A stretch of DNA of 64,000 nucleotides from Syncephalis plumigaleata (lineage: Eukaryota > Zoopagomycota > Zoopagomycetes > Zoopagales > Piptocephalidaceae), in NCBI GenBank assembly GCA_025201365.1, contig JAIXMF010000003.1, positions 434,001 through 498,000 of the forward strand, given 5' to 3'. Below, piece by piece: positions 24,757 to 37,432 of the stretch. How positions within the stretch are numbered: the stretch's first letter is position 1; each line of letters begins with the position of its first letter. Below the pieces are notes generated by a model that worked only from the letters and a program-made list of their open reading frames with translations, made no database searches and was not told the DNA's origin. Made by a program: the position numbers and the translations under genes.

Positions 24757-26455
24757 TTACTCCATAATTTTCAGCAAACTGCGTCGCACCACCGATACCG
24801 ACAAGTCCAGTGAGCGCGTGCACCGTGTTCTTCCTTGTAGCAATTGCTGCAGGCCTAGAGATTCGCGCACCTTGGAAACTGTATTTGGAACGTCAGCGTT
24901 GCCAGAGGCATCCGTGGCAACGGTTATCATCCATTGCTTGCCTCCTTTGGTGGCGGTAAACTTGCGATGCTGCCCAGCTAGAACCTCGAGCACGTCCATT
25001 CGTGCAATCAACGATACGGGCGACACGTAGTCGAGCATGGAGTTTAATTGTTTCACTGCTCCATGAATCGCCGCTTCCGTTCGTCGCACCTCGGTGACAT
25101 TTAGATGATTCATACGAAGCCAATCTTCCGGTAATGGTTTGCAATCACGGAGTGCCACAATCTCTGAACGATCAGCGGATGATGGTACATCCAATAGACT
25201 GCCTACACAGCGGGCAATGCTTTCGTAACAGTTTCAGTGATGTCAATGCATCGACATCAAGTAGCCAGATGATTTAGCACCAGTAGCTGAATAGGCAGTG
25301 CCTTGCAAGTTCGATACAATATCACGTCGTCGTCGTCGTCGTCGTCGTTGTTGCTGCTGTTGTTGTCGATGATGCAATGAAGCAGCATGGAATGGTGCGT
25401 AGGTATAACAGAGTGTACGCGTGTCAAGTACATCAGCCACCTTCAAGTTATACGGAAAAGATAGTCGTTAACATTGGCGGGAGTTTGATCGGAATTTCGA
25501 CCGCCGTATGATCTCATATTTTCCGGTCGTAAATGCTGCCAGTCATACCAAAGCTTGTCGATAAACGCATGATGCACCCAGAATAACGGGCTAGAACGAG
25601 CAATCACATTAGTCATTATGAAGAAATGATGCATTTCAACTATACATACTCATTGGGACTGTACATGGATGGCATATCACCACCAATATTGTTGTGTACT
25701 TGTCCATGTGTAGGTGCTTCCAGCTGTTTTCGGAATTGTTCAAAATCGGTTGAATTATAAGCAGCCATCTGTAATGTTTCCGGCGGATGGAACGAACTGA
25801 TCGTGCTTCCTTGATCCCATTTACGACGTAAACAATGTGGTCTTGGATAGAGTGGCTGCCACGAAGCAAAATGACCATCCATGATGCAGCCATCGCTTGG
25901 TCGTCCATTTCCGCCAAACCAGTTGCTTTTAAATACAGGCGAGAGTTCAGGTGCTTGCGAATCATACGACCAGTCCTATAGGAGCGGCCAAGTCAATACG
26001 CGTTATACAATTGCAATCGTAATTAAGCATTACCCAATAAGGAAGCATGACATCGTTGTTAACTTCTTGGAGACCAATCTCGAAATCGCGAATGAACGCA
26101 CGATGCCATGTTAGGAACCATGGCCATCCATGCGCGGAAATGCGTGCTTGATAATGTCGTTCGACGAATCTATATGCGTTGTATAATCATAAGTAATCAA
26201 ACGACACTTATGAAGAGGACGGGACATTTACGTGATAACCATCCACTTACTTATCATAACGTGTTGGTCTGGGTCCTGACTGTAATTGTCGAACGGCATG
26301 GAAGAAGTCGTCTCGCTGTCCCTGAGTTAGCGTGCGTATCTCTTGTCGCTGTCGGATTTGTTTACAAAAATGAGCGTCTACCAGTTTGAGCTGCCGTAAA
26401 AGTCACCGATACTTATGGCCACTAGCGTAGACGCTAGCAATCGACCCGTGTACAT
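24757..26455 (-). CDS. Tyrosinase-family oxidase 8 with Gln/Arg run, frame breaks
   Basis: Exons about 26455-26251 (MYTGRLLASTLVAISIG, then a one-base frame change before VDAHFCKQIRQRQEIRTL), 26169-26034, 25975-25651, and 25590 onward. CuA: ERHYQARISAHG and FLTWHRAFI; CuB: PTHGQVHNNIGGDM and PLFWVHHAFIDKLWYDW. The frame changes near 25455 beside CC and again near 25240, where a linker with poly-Gln then poly-Arg (from CAG/CGA runs at 25327-25360) precedes the C-terminal domain (LPEDWLRMNHLNVTEVRRTE, YVSPVSLIARMD). All three cluster introns are present. Functional state undecided. Confidence 0.76.
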
Positions 26456-26888
26456 CTCGACTACAAGTCAACTGCAATGTGTGCGTATGTTTCTTTTTGT
26501 AATAATGCTTATTGCGGCTATTCAGTTTATGAGTGTGTGTGTGTGTGTGTTGGACGGTAAAGTATTAGAAACTAACTATTAGGAATGGATTTACTTTGCA
26601 TTAAGCACTATTTACGCGAATGCTTATTTATATGGCACACGCAAAGATACATGGCCAATTTGCAGCTGGGGATTAAACATATACGAGTATGATGTTACGT
26701 GGAAACATGATGCTCGCAATCATTCTCTGTATGTCTTCTCGGTGCAATGCAAGCCATAGTCATTCTCCCCTTCCATTCGAGAAAACGAAGATATACAGCG
26801 CGCAGATGATATACACTTCAAGGTTAGTGTCGACAATACTTTGGATGTGTCGTGTGAATAGCCGGATGAGATGAACAACTAGTAGACG

Positions 26889-26919
<31 letters not shown>

Positions 26920-28199
26920 ATACTTGACAGGAGGATCATCCCTCTGCATAATAACAATATAATAATAGGGTAAAAATAGAACATGATCGACACTATACTA
27001 CTACTATACCCTTCTATAAGGTGAGTAGAGTTGCACATTTACCTTATGTGTACTATCATTTTCATAGCAATCTTCTGTATCAATTACTTGCTATTTACTT
27101 TGTGTATTATTCATCCTTAAACAAACAATATAGCTTCATAGTTTACATATCAGCAATTTGTACTAATAATAGATCATGCATTGCTTGTAATTAGCGTGTA
27201 AACACTAAGGCGACAATATCTATTCAAGTTATTGATTAGCCAACATGATACTTATTGAAATAGATGCACCTTTTTTATTGACTACATCAATAAAATACGC
27301 GATAAAAACAATAACTGATATGGTCAGGTTACCCGGGGAAGATAAGTTTTCATTCTACTTACTTCTTATCGCTTTTATTTAACTTACGAGGAATATACAA
27401 AGTAAATTAGTAATACGGCTATATCTATATCGTACGAGCTTAATGTATACTCACGCTATTATTACTACTACTAGGAGGAAATCACACTCCTTTTTCTTCT
27501 TCTTCCTCTTCAGTCTCCTTTCTCCCTTGTTTTTCTTTCCACTTGAATTGTTTACATGAATCATGAACGCTGTCACAAGGCAATTTGTCACACTTCCAAT
27601 TTTAGAAACATCTCCCCTGAACGTAACATTAGCTTGTTCTACGTAAACAAGAAATGCTGCCGCACTATCGCCCATGGGCAATGTTACCATCTGATCGCAT
27701 CAAAACAAGCAAGCACACACACGCGCACATGCTGATATATGTTTATTACACGGCATCTAGCATGTCACCTATCGAGATATCCAACATGTAGCCCCTTGAT
27801 CCCCTGCCATAAATCGAACGACCGTGCCGGTTCCAACATGCGACTAGTGCAACTTTACATCGTTTAACAGAAGGGATAGCATTACATTTCAGTCCAGCAT
27901 ATTATTCGGCAAGTTAGTTTAAACCAACCTTTTCTCTTCTTTCCAAGGAAAAAAAGCCCTACTAACATACTATCGCATACATTGTCGTGTATAGGCGCTT
28001 TCTTTCTTCGATAAGATCCAAAGAGGCCTAATTTCGTGAACCAACATTATAGCATTGATATCACTATATCCAGAGCAATTTACTGTAAAACACACTCACT
28101 CACTTATATATAACCATACACGCAAATCATACACGTTGAAACGAATAGATATCGATCACATGCTGGCTGTCTGGCGTGTTTTCAACAGACAGCAATAGC
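26456..28199. other. Intergenic, junction between opposed tyrosinase genes
   Basis: About 1.7 kb between the divergently placed tyrosinases 8 (minus) and 9 (plus), so it may hold both promoters. It has GT repeats near 26531-26550, CTA repeats near 26888-26915 and short frames without domains. No gene annotated. Confidence 0.45.
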
Positions 28200-28203
28200 A
28201 TGC

Positions 28204-30354
28204 TTGTTAATGCTTGCCATTCTACCGCGATCAAACGAGGCGCAATTTTGCTCGCGTCTCAGTATTCGTAGAGAAATCCGTAAATTGTCTCCGACCGAGT
28301 TGGACCGCTTCTTCAATGCTGTCCTGGAATTAAAGCGACGTCGTGATGGTGATCTCTCCATCTACGATCGTTTCGTGCAAGTCCATCTCGACAATACTGA
28401 CGTTGCTCATGGCGTGCCCAGCTTCTTACCATGGCATCGTAAATTTATTCGTGACTTTGAACTTGCCCTTCAACGTATCGATCCAAGCGTATCTCTCCCT
28501 TATTGGGTAAGGTAATAAATGATCATCATGTACTTATGCTTACCCGTATTATCGTCACCATTTTTTATTATTACACCATCGTGATCACTAATAGGATTGG
28601 TCTCTTGACTCGCAAGCACCTGAGCAATCGCCGATATTTAGCGATCACATGTACGGTGGTAATGGCGAGGGTGACGATAACTGCGTGCCAAATGGACGAT
28701 TCGCCAACTGGCCAGTAGCAGTACCGGAACGTCGTTGCTTACAACGTTCATTTAACGAGAAGGCAGACATCTCCGCCCTATACGCTCCCGAGTCATTGCT
28801 AAGCATACAGCAGGATGAGAATACGTTCGAGGGCTTCTGGAGTACAATGGAAGGTCCTCCCCATGGCGTGGTCCACATGAGCATTGGTGGTGATATGGGC
28901 AGTATGACTAGTCCCAATGAGTAAGTCATCGTTGTTGTAAAATGCATCTGAAAGTGTTATTCTAACTATTGAATTAACGCTCGTACTCGTTGCTAGTCCG
29001 ATATTCTGGCTACATCACTCGTTCATGGATAAAATGTGGGCAGACTGGCAAATCGCCCGTCCCGAGGTTCGTTTAGCGATGTACGGCGGTCAAGATGATG
29101 AGAATGATCGTGAGGCATTGCCTAATGACCGAATGTCACCATGGGGTCTACCAGTACGTGCCGTGTTGAATCATCGTGTCCTATGCTATAATTACGACAC
29201 GACCAGCTACGATGACTCGATTGCCACTGCACGTCGACGTCTTTTGGGTATAAATACCCCGCCACGTCCATCGTCCATCACATCGACCATGCCATTCCGT
29301 GGCTCGTCCAATGATCCTACGCGTCATCTACCGGATACCGTGCCAATTCCATCGGGAACTAGGAGACCCGTTCTGCCTGGTACGTGGATTCCAGGTCGCC
29401 CCGTGCCAGGCGGTCGATTCGCGGGCACTCGTATGAACAGACCGCCTAGACCAATGTCGCCGAATAGTATAGTGAATCCGGTGCAACTGCCCAACATCCC
29501 GTCCTCGATAACACAACGTCCACCTACTCGATCCAATATTAACATACCACGCATCCCTCCACGTTCCATTCCTAGTTGGGAATCCGATGAATCCAGTGTA
29601 TCATGGAGAGCGGATAATCAAGACGGTAGTGCTAGCAATGAATCAGTAAGTTCCGAACGTACTCGACAACGTACTCGACGGTCAACGAACGATATCGATA
29701 TGGTAAAAAGAAAGCATCACTTACTCGTCGATCAACTTCAGCCTATTCCATCGGCAATAATACCACCGCCACCACCGCATTGACTAATGAATCCACCATT
29801 ACAAAGGCACAGCTAATCGAGCTAGCCAATGAAAAAGCAAAGAATACGAAGAAGAGAGCAGATATCGCGGCGAATGATCGCGAGAATCTAGTGGGACTAC
29901 GCGAACCATTACCGTTGCCCGATTGGTGGATCAAGATGAATCGATTGTCGCCCGAACGAGTACGCAAGACAGAGGCCAAATTGCGACGTGTGATCAAAGA
30001 CGTCAACCGGCTAAAGAACTATTTGTCACCGGCTAGCTTACTGGAACGTATCAGGTCCGGTGAATTGCTAGCACCGATCAGGCTGCTAGGCGATACCGTA
30101 AAGGAAACACTTCATTTAGTATCGGATTTCACGCAAGACGTACCGATTGTTGGTGATGTCATCGATGAGACTAGCGATATACTTTCCAATGTAGTCGACA
30201 AGGTTTCGGTCCTGATAATCATACTAATGACCAGTCGAATCAGCAAGCGCATGATGAATCAACTACGGCCACTAATGGTACGGTTGATGATTCGACTACT
30301 ACGTCACCACCTGGTCTACTATCCTTTTTGGGATTCTCATTAAATATATTCTAA
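28204..30354 (+). CDS. Tyrosinase-family oxidase 9 on the plus strand, Pro/Arg-rich linker
   Basis: The only plus-strand member. Exons about 28204-28506, 28595-28920 and 28997-30354; introns at PYW|DW and SPN(E/D)P, the first cluster intron being absent. The start is unclear: the frame of EAQFCSRLSIRREIRKLS opens without a good signal peptide, so part of the leader may be out of frame. CuA: QVHLDNTDVAHG and FLPWHRKFI; CuB: PPHGVVHMSIGGDM and DPIFWLHHSFMDKMWADW. The linker (residues ~300-450) is Pro/Arg/Ser-rich. One-base frame changes near 29705 (A run) and near 30205 separate the C-terminal domain (LPDWWIKMNRLSPERVRKTE, YLSPASLLER) and the tail, whose best frame ends at 30354. Confidence 0.8.
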
Positions 30355-30489
30355 ACACTAGTAATTAATAGTTAATCTATTAATTATTAGTTAGCTTTCA
30401 TTTATTACAGAAAATTTAATAAACATAATTCATCTGCAATGGCATATATATAATACATTAGAAATAAAGTTAATGCTCTATAGTTATGT

Positions 30490-30708
30490 TAATTGCAATG
30501 GTCAATACGACATATTTATTCAATAAATGACTGAATGATATGTAGATATATTTCTTGTCCAAAGAATAATGACTTGAATAGCATGAACACTAAAGGGTCT
30601 TGCATCAATATATTCTTGACTTGAATACCTATAATATCTACTTGATGATGTCCTTGTCTTGTTCTGTAAGCATAATGGATTAGTATGAGTATGATTATTG
30701 TGGATTAT
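30490..30708 (-). repeat. Terminal (3') exon and 3' flank of array 1; copy of 39513-39713
   Basis: About 220 bp nearly identical to 39513-39713 in the same orientation. On the minus strand it starts with a 46-nt intron (donor 30714, branch ACTAAT, acceptor TTACAG at about 30665-30663) and an exon beginning at 30662. In both copies this exon lies downstream of the first in-frame stop of the array, so I read it as 3' untranslated. An AATAAA lies near 30520 on the minus strand. Confidence 0.7.
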
Positions 30709-33700
30709 TACTTACCATTCCTCAAGATGTCTTAACAATTAACGTGTATTCATTACAATTAATGCGGTATTTGTTATCGTCATACTGCCCACTTACAAGC
30801 TATCATACAATCATACGCATATCGTATTTTACATTGATGTAATCAGTGTATAGTCTATGGCATCGGAAAGATAGCTTACAATCTGATGTATGCCAGCATA
30901 CGTGGAAACATGTCACATTACAATGAGTAATGCGTATACATTGATTGACATGTCCACTTACTTCCTATTATTATTATTATTATTTACAATCACATGGATC
31001 GAGTAGCATATTATGTTGAGTGATATACACGTCATCGGAAATACCAGCTTACTTGCTATTCGATATGATTGTACCGGATTGCGTATCGCACATCGATTAG
31101 TCGTACATCATGCATCGTGACTATGCCATCTTTGACTTACATCCTGTGTTGTACCATTGTGAATGAGCCATGTTACATGTCGCAATCAATGAATCATCCA
31201 TGTAGTCGAGATAATGCTTACTTTCTATTGCCCATTATCGTATATTAGTCAAGTCGTATTGCATTTAGCATAGCATAGCTTGTCATCAATCCATTGACTT
31301 GCCTCCTGTTGTATGTGATTATGCATGGATTGCATGTCGTATTGCCATTAGCACACGACCTATCACGATCGAATCACTGGCTTGCCTTCTGTTAATCCGG
31401 TAATACGTGGATTGTATGCCACATATCGTCATTAGCATGCTACATATTGCAAGTAAAAGTGCTCGCTTACATGCTGTTATACGCGAGTATACACGATTCA
31501 TATGGCGTACATTGCAATTAGCACGTCATAGATTGTCATTAGAAATGCCAACTTGCCTCCTGTCATTCACAATCATATGGAATTGAATGTCGCAATATAA
31601 TTAGCGTATTGCAAATTGCCATTGAAATGTCCACTTACCCTTTATTCTACGTAATCAAATGTGAGTCGTATGTTGTCTCGTGATTAGTGCACCATAGAAT
31701 GCAACAGCACTATCGACTTACATACTATCGTATAGAGTGTACAGGAATCGTGTTCGCATTACAATGAGCACATCGTCTATTCTGATCGGCATACTAGTTT
31801 ACCTTCTGTTCAATAGTTATACGTCAATCATATGGCATGACGATGTTGTTGTTAGCACGACATACACGGCAACAATACGTCAACTTACTTGCTATCATAC
31901 GCAATCACATAGACATGGATCGTATCCCGTATTGCAATTAGTGGGGAATACGAGCCACTAGAATGGTAGCCTACCTTCTTCTATCATACATGATCATGCA
32001 TGGATCGTATGCCATACATTGCCATTAGCATGTCGTATACCGGGATAAGAATGCCTGCTTACCTCCTATCACGCATAATCATAGGTGAGTTGTATGCCAC
32101 ATTACAATCAAAATGCCCACTTACAAACTATAGAATGTGGCCATACATGAAACGTATATCATCATACTGCAATCAATCTACCATACGATAGCATTCGAAT
32201 GCCACTTACTGCCTATGACACGTAAGCATACACGAATGAGATACAATACTGCTGTTAGCGACTATACTATTCGAATGAATAGGTTGACTTTCTTACCATC
32301 TATTATCCATGATTATTTGTGGGTGTACACCACGTCATTACAATTATTAGTACATCGTCAAATTGCCATTAGAGTGCTAGCTTACGGCCTATTATCCACA
32401 CACATATATGAACGGTATGCCAAATTACTATTAGCTACCAATATCGTATTACAACATGAATGCTGACTTACCCCTGATGCGCATAATCATACGTGGATTG
32501 TATGTCCCATTCCAATTAATGTCTCGTATGTCGTAACAAGAATAATAAACTTACAAACTACCACATACAACCATACGTGAATCATGTGCCATAATGCAAT
32601 CAGTACACCGCATGCTGTGATTACAATGCCCACTTACAAGCTGTTATATGTAATCGCACGCGAGTTGTTTACCACATTGCAATTAGATCGACGTATCAAT
32701 GCTAAAAATGCTAACTTACATCCTAGTATCCATGATCATACGGGATTGTATGTCACACTATGATTAATGCTTCATGTCTACAAGCTGACACGTTTAACTT
32801 ACAAGCTATCATGCAGTCATACATTAATCATTTGTGATATTCCGATTAGTATACCGTAGATTGTAATTTGGCATTAACCTACATGTTGATTCGCTTCCTC
32901 CAACTATGCCATACGTTAATCATTTGTCATACTCTGATTAGTACACCGTAGATCGTAATCGTGACATCAACTTACACGCTGCTTCTCAGCCTCCATCTAG
33001 GACATACAACAGTGGATTAGCTTCACATGTGCTTGACCAAATCAAACGATAATACTTACTTCTTCCTGTGCATAATCATATGAGGATTGTAAATTCCATT
33101 GTAATAAGTGCATGATGCATTATCATTTGGATATCAGCTTACTGCTATAAAATAATAATACAAGCACATATCACATTCCGATTAGCATACCGTATATTGT
33201 AATCAGAATGATGACTTACTTTCTTTCATACACAATCAACAGCCAATAGTATATCACAGTACGATTAATGTGCGGTGTAGATTAGCAGGAATGCTGACTT
33301 ACCTCCTAACATTGTAGGTTTATATGAATCATTCAATGGCATTACCATTAGCATGTACATCTTGTAATCAGCATGTCAGCTTACCTCCTATTAATGTAAT
33401 CATACGTGAATCATAGGGCATCTTGAAATTAGTTCATTCGCATTAACATCGAATAATAACTTACCATCTATCATTTGTAATCACATATGAGTTGTATTCA
33501 TTACGATTAGCACATTGTATGCTGCAATTATGATACAAACTTACCATCTGTCATTCATAATCATATAGAAGCCGTAGCATCACTATTAGTTTACGATAAT
33601 TTGTAATTGATATGCTAACTTACTTCCTGTTATATGTAATCATCAATGAGTTGTATACCAGCTTGCGATTAGTCAATCGTATGCGGTAATAATGATGCTT

Positions 33701-36700
33701 GATCACCTTCTGTCATTTATACACACGCGTCAATTGTATGCCATGCTATAATTAATTTGTTGTATGCTGCAATCAATAATGATAACTTACAATCTGTCAT
33801 TCAAATACATAAGTAAATTGTATGTTAAATTCTACTACGCTCATGTGCTAATATTGATATGCTAACTTACAAGCTGTCAGGTATAAGCATAGGTTGATTC
33901 CATGGCATATTATCATTAGTTCATCGTATGCAGTAATCAATGTATTAACTTACTCCCTGCCTCGTACAATAGTATAGAATGAGTGCCATAATACTATTAG
34001 TCCATTGCATGTCATAATCATCATGCTAGCTTACCCACTATCGTGCACAATTATAAGCAACCATATGTTAATTACAATTGGACTAATGTGTCGTGTAAAC
34101 AGAGTGTTAACTGACCATCTGTCATGCATAATCATGTATGAATTCCATGATAATATATTATTAGTCTAAGGTATACTGTAATCATATGTTTACTTACTTC
34201 TGTCACGTATAATCGTATGGAAATTAAGCACCACAATACGATTAGCTCATTAAACCCTTAATCAATATGCTAGCTTACCTCCTGCCATATACAATCATAA
34301 TCAGTCGTATGTTAATCGCTATTGGACTATCGTATGCTACAATTGGTGCTCCAACTTACTCCCTACCAATTATACGCATATGTAGCTTGCATGTTAGTCC
34401 ATCGTACGTTACAATCAGCACGTTAACTGACCATCTGTCATGCATGATCGTACGTGAGTTAAATGACATATTAATCCATCATATGCTGCAATCAGTATTC
34501 CAACTTACTACCTATTGTATGCAAGCATACGTACATTAGGTGTCATATTAGCTCACAATATGTTGTAATCGACATATTGACTTACTTGCTATCACACATA
34601 ATTGTATAGAAATCGAGTATCACAATACGATTAGTCATTAAACCCTTAATCAATACGCTAGCTTACCTCCTGCCATATACAGCATAATCAGTCGTATGTT
34701 AATCACAATTGGACTATCGTATGCTACAATTGGTACTCCAACTTACTCTCTACCAAGTATACGCATATGTGGCTCGTACGTTAGTCTATCGTACGCTGCA
34801 ATCGGCACGTTAACTGACCATCTGTCATGCATGATCGTACGTGTATTAGGTGTCATTTAGCTCACAGTATGCTGTAATCGGCATATTGACTTACTGTCTA
34901 TCACGTATAATCGTATAGATATCGAGTACCGCAATACTATTAGCCCATCGCATGCCATCATTAGTATGTAAGCTTACCTCCTATCATGTATAATCATAAA
35001 CAAAAATCATATGTTAATCACAATTAAACTATCGTATGCCATAATCAATATTTCAACTTACGCCCTGCCAAGTATAATCAGAAGTCATAGGTCAAATTCT
35101 AATGAGTTCATGTGCTAAAATTGACATCTTAACGTACCAACTGTCATACATAATCGTACGTGAATTTCATGATATATTAATCCATCATATACTGTGATTC
35201 ATATTTCGACTTACTGTCTATCGTGCGTAGTCATACGTGTATTGAGTACTATATTAATTCACCGTACGTTTCAACCAGTATATTGACTTACTTCCTGTCA
35301 CGTATAATCGTATGGAAATTGAGTACCACAATACAATTAGTCCATTGTATGCCATGATCGATATGATAGCTTACCGCCTATCATGTATAATCATAAACAA
35401 ATCATATGTTAATCACAATCGACCCATCGTATGCTATAATCGGCATGCTAACTTACAATCTGCCAGATATATGAATATATAAATTGTAAGTTAATTCATG
35501 ATTAGTCCATCACATGCTATACCCACCGTCGAACCTATAATCTGTCACGTATAATCATACGGGAATCATAGTTTGATTTACAGTAAGCTCATCGCATGGT
35601 GAAATCGGTATGATGGCTTACTTCCTGTCATTCATAATCATACGGAAATCGTATGTTACATCACGATTAACACATCACTCATTGTCATCATAGCGCTAGT
35701 TTACCATGTCCTATGTATTATTATACGATGATTATGTACCATTCCTATTAGTGCACTGTCTATTGTCGCTAGAATGCTAGTTTACCTTCTGTTATACGTG
35801 ATAGTACGTGAATTGTATTCCATACTCCAATTAATGTCTCGTATGCTTCAATCGAAACAATAACTTACAGCCTATTGTATTCCATAGTCATAGGTGAGCC
35901 ACATTTTGGGATTATATTCCACGTGATAACTTACACTCTATGTCGTGTGATCATCATACACACACACGTATATGAATTGTATGTTGCATTTCACTTAGCA
36001 TGTCATCCATTATGATTATTGTGATTGTTATTGAAATGCTAGCTTACTTGTTTCTACATGTGTCGTTACAAGTTAATCATGTATCATGCTACAATTAGCA
36101 TACTGTATACTATAGTCATCATAATGACTTACCCTCTATTATTCGTAATAATGAATAAATACTATGATTAGTATGCTGTATACTGACACTGGAATGACAA
36201 CCTACAATCTATGCCGTGTAATCATCCATCATGATCCATGTTCCTCATTTCGATTAACACATCACATATCACGATAGGAATGTCTAGTTACCCTCTGTTA
36301 CATGGATGCATACGTGAATCATCAATCAATTTGTAATTAACCGACTGCACATTGCACTGATCATCACTTACATACTATTACCCGTAATCATATGTGAATT
36401 GTATGCCATAGGGTAATGAGTACATCAACTAGTAAGACTGGAATGCTAACTTCTTACAATCTATTATGTATGTATATATATATGTGTGTGTGTGATGCAT
36501 TGGTATTAACACGTCATGCATTAGTATGGAAATGTCCACTTACATACTAGTGCAATCATATGCAAAGAGAGTGATGATTGTTGTTGTTATTAGTACATTA
36601 TACGGTAATGCTAGACTAGCAACTTACATCCTGTTACAGGTCATCGTACACGTAGCATGACATGTCAACTTGTAATGAGCACATCGTATGCTATGATCGA

Positions 36701-37432
36701 AATGACCACCTACATGCTGTCATGTATGTGTATGTGTGTGTGTGTGTGAAATGACAAGTGAAGTAATTGTGCCATTGCAATTAGTATGACGTATACTGCA
36801 ATTGGAATACCGCCCACTTACAATCTATTACGCGTCATCATCGGTGAATCGAATGCCACATTCCAACGAGTGCTCGCTTACCCACTAATACATGCAATCA
36901 TACGTGAATCAAATGGCTCATTACAATGATACTAGTAGCTTACGGTTCCTATGCATAATATCATACGGAATCGATTGCCACATTCCAATGAGCGTATGGC
37001 AAAGTTTCATGTGATTTACAACTCACCTCCTATCATACGAGTATTGCAATCAGTACTTGTATGTTTATTTAGACAGAATATCAACTTACGTCTGCTTCTA
37101 TAATAGTAACATATGATTTTGATTTACATTCCAGTCAACACGAATATGTCATCCTCACTCGTTGTTTAACTCACCAGCTATGATCGACAGCATCATATGT
37201 GCATCATCATTAGCATTGCAATTAATGTCATACGATATAGACTTACCATCTATTGATTGTCATTAGAAAGACCATTAGATAGTAGTATTACGATTAGTAT
37301 GTTGACTAGTATCGATGATGATAATGATGATAGAAATACCAGGGGAATTTGATGATACGGATGTTGTATCATTGACTATAGGCTGGCTATTGTTATTATT
37401 GTTATCAGCAGATGATTCATGTTGATATTGTC
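30662..37432 (-). CDS. Predicted gene with ~80 single-codon exons (array 1)
   Basis: Inferred from splice signals, not from a long frame. From the 5' end the single-codon exons begin ATG (37247-37249), CTG, ... and run to a 15-nt exon at 30715-30729 reading ACA TCT TGA, the first in-frame stop. None of the ~67 triplets is a stop. The predicted product is charged and helix-prone: KEMMEEK, then two 6-nt/21-nt exons giving EEMEAEKQRLEEANQH, later AMAFEKKQKY and EHKEKDQEILTS. The two 21-nt exons (32880-32900 and 32979-32999) look like a duplicated pair. Seven exons are 1, 2, 5, 7 or 8 nt; several lie next to a single C where neighbours have CC, so a base-call error could explain them. The first exon is not resolved: a possible one is 37432-37340 with a hydrophobic start MNHLLITIITIAS at 37420. 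Role unknown; secretion is suggested only by its sister gene. Confidence 0.55.
30709..37249 (-). repeat. Array 1: about 81 diverged ~83-bp units, each an intron plus (usually) three nucleotides
   Basis: Plus-strand core is [A/G]CTTAC-NNN-CT(A/G)T, recurring every ~83 bp (62-99) without a break for 6.5 kb. Read on the minus strand this is acceptor AG, three free bases, donor GTAAGT. A second conserved block, ATTAG on plus (CTAAT on minus), sits about half way and fits a branch site. The sequence between blocks is strongly diverged, but donor and acceptor are kept: the donor starts with GT in all but about four units, of which three (31296, 31379, 31551) are GC. By eye about 67 units have exactly 3 nt between AG and GT, four have 6, two have 21, one has 15; about seven do not fit 3n. 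Confidence 0.9.

Noticed and set aside
30709-37249. CRISPR array
   Set aside because: The DNA is eukaryotic with spliceosomal genes, there are no cas genes, and the units have no constant repeat alternating with unique spacers of fixed size.
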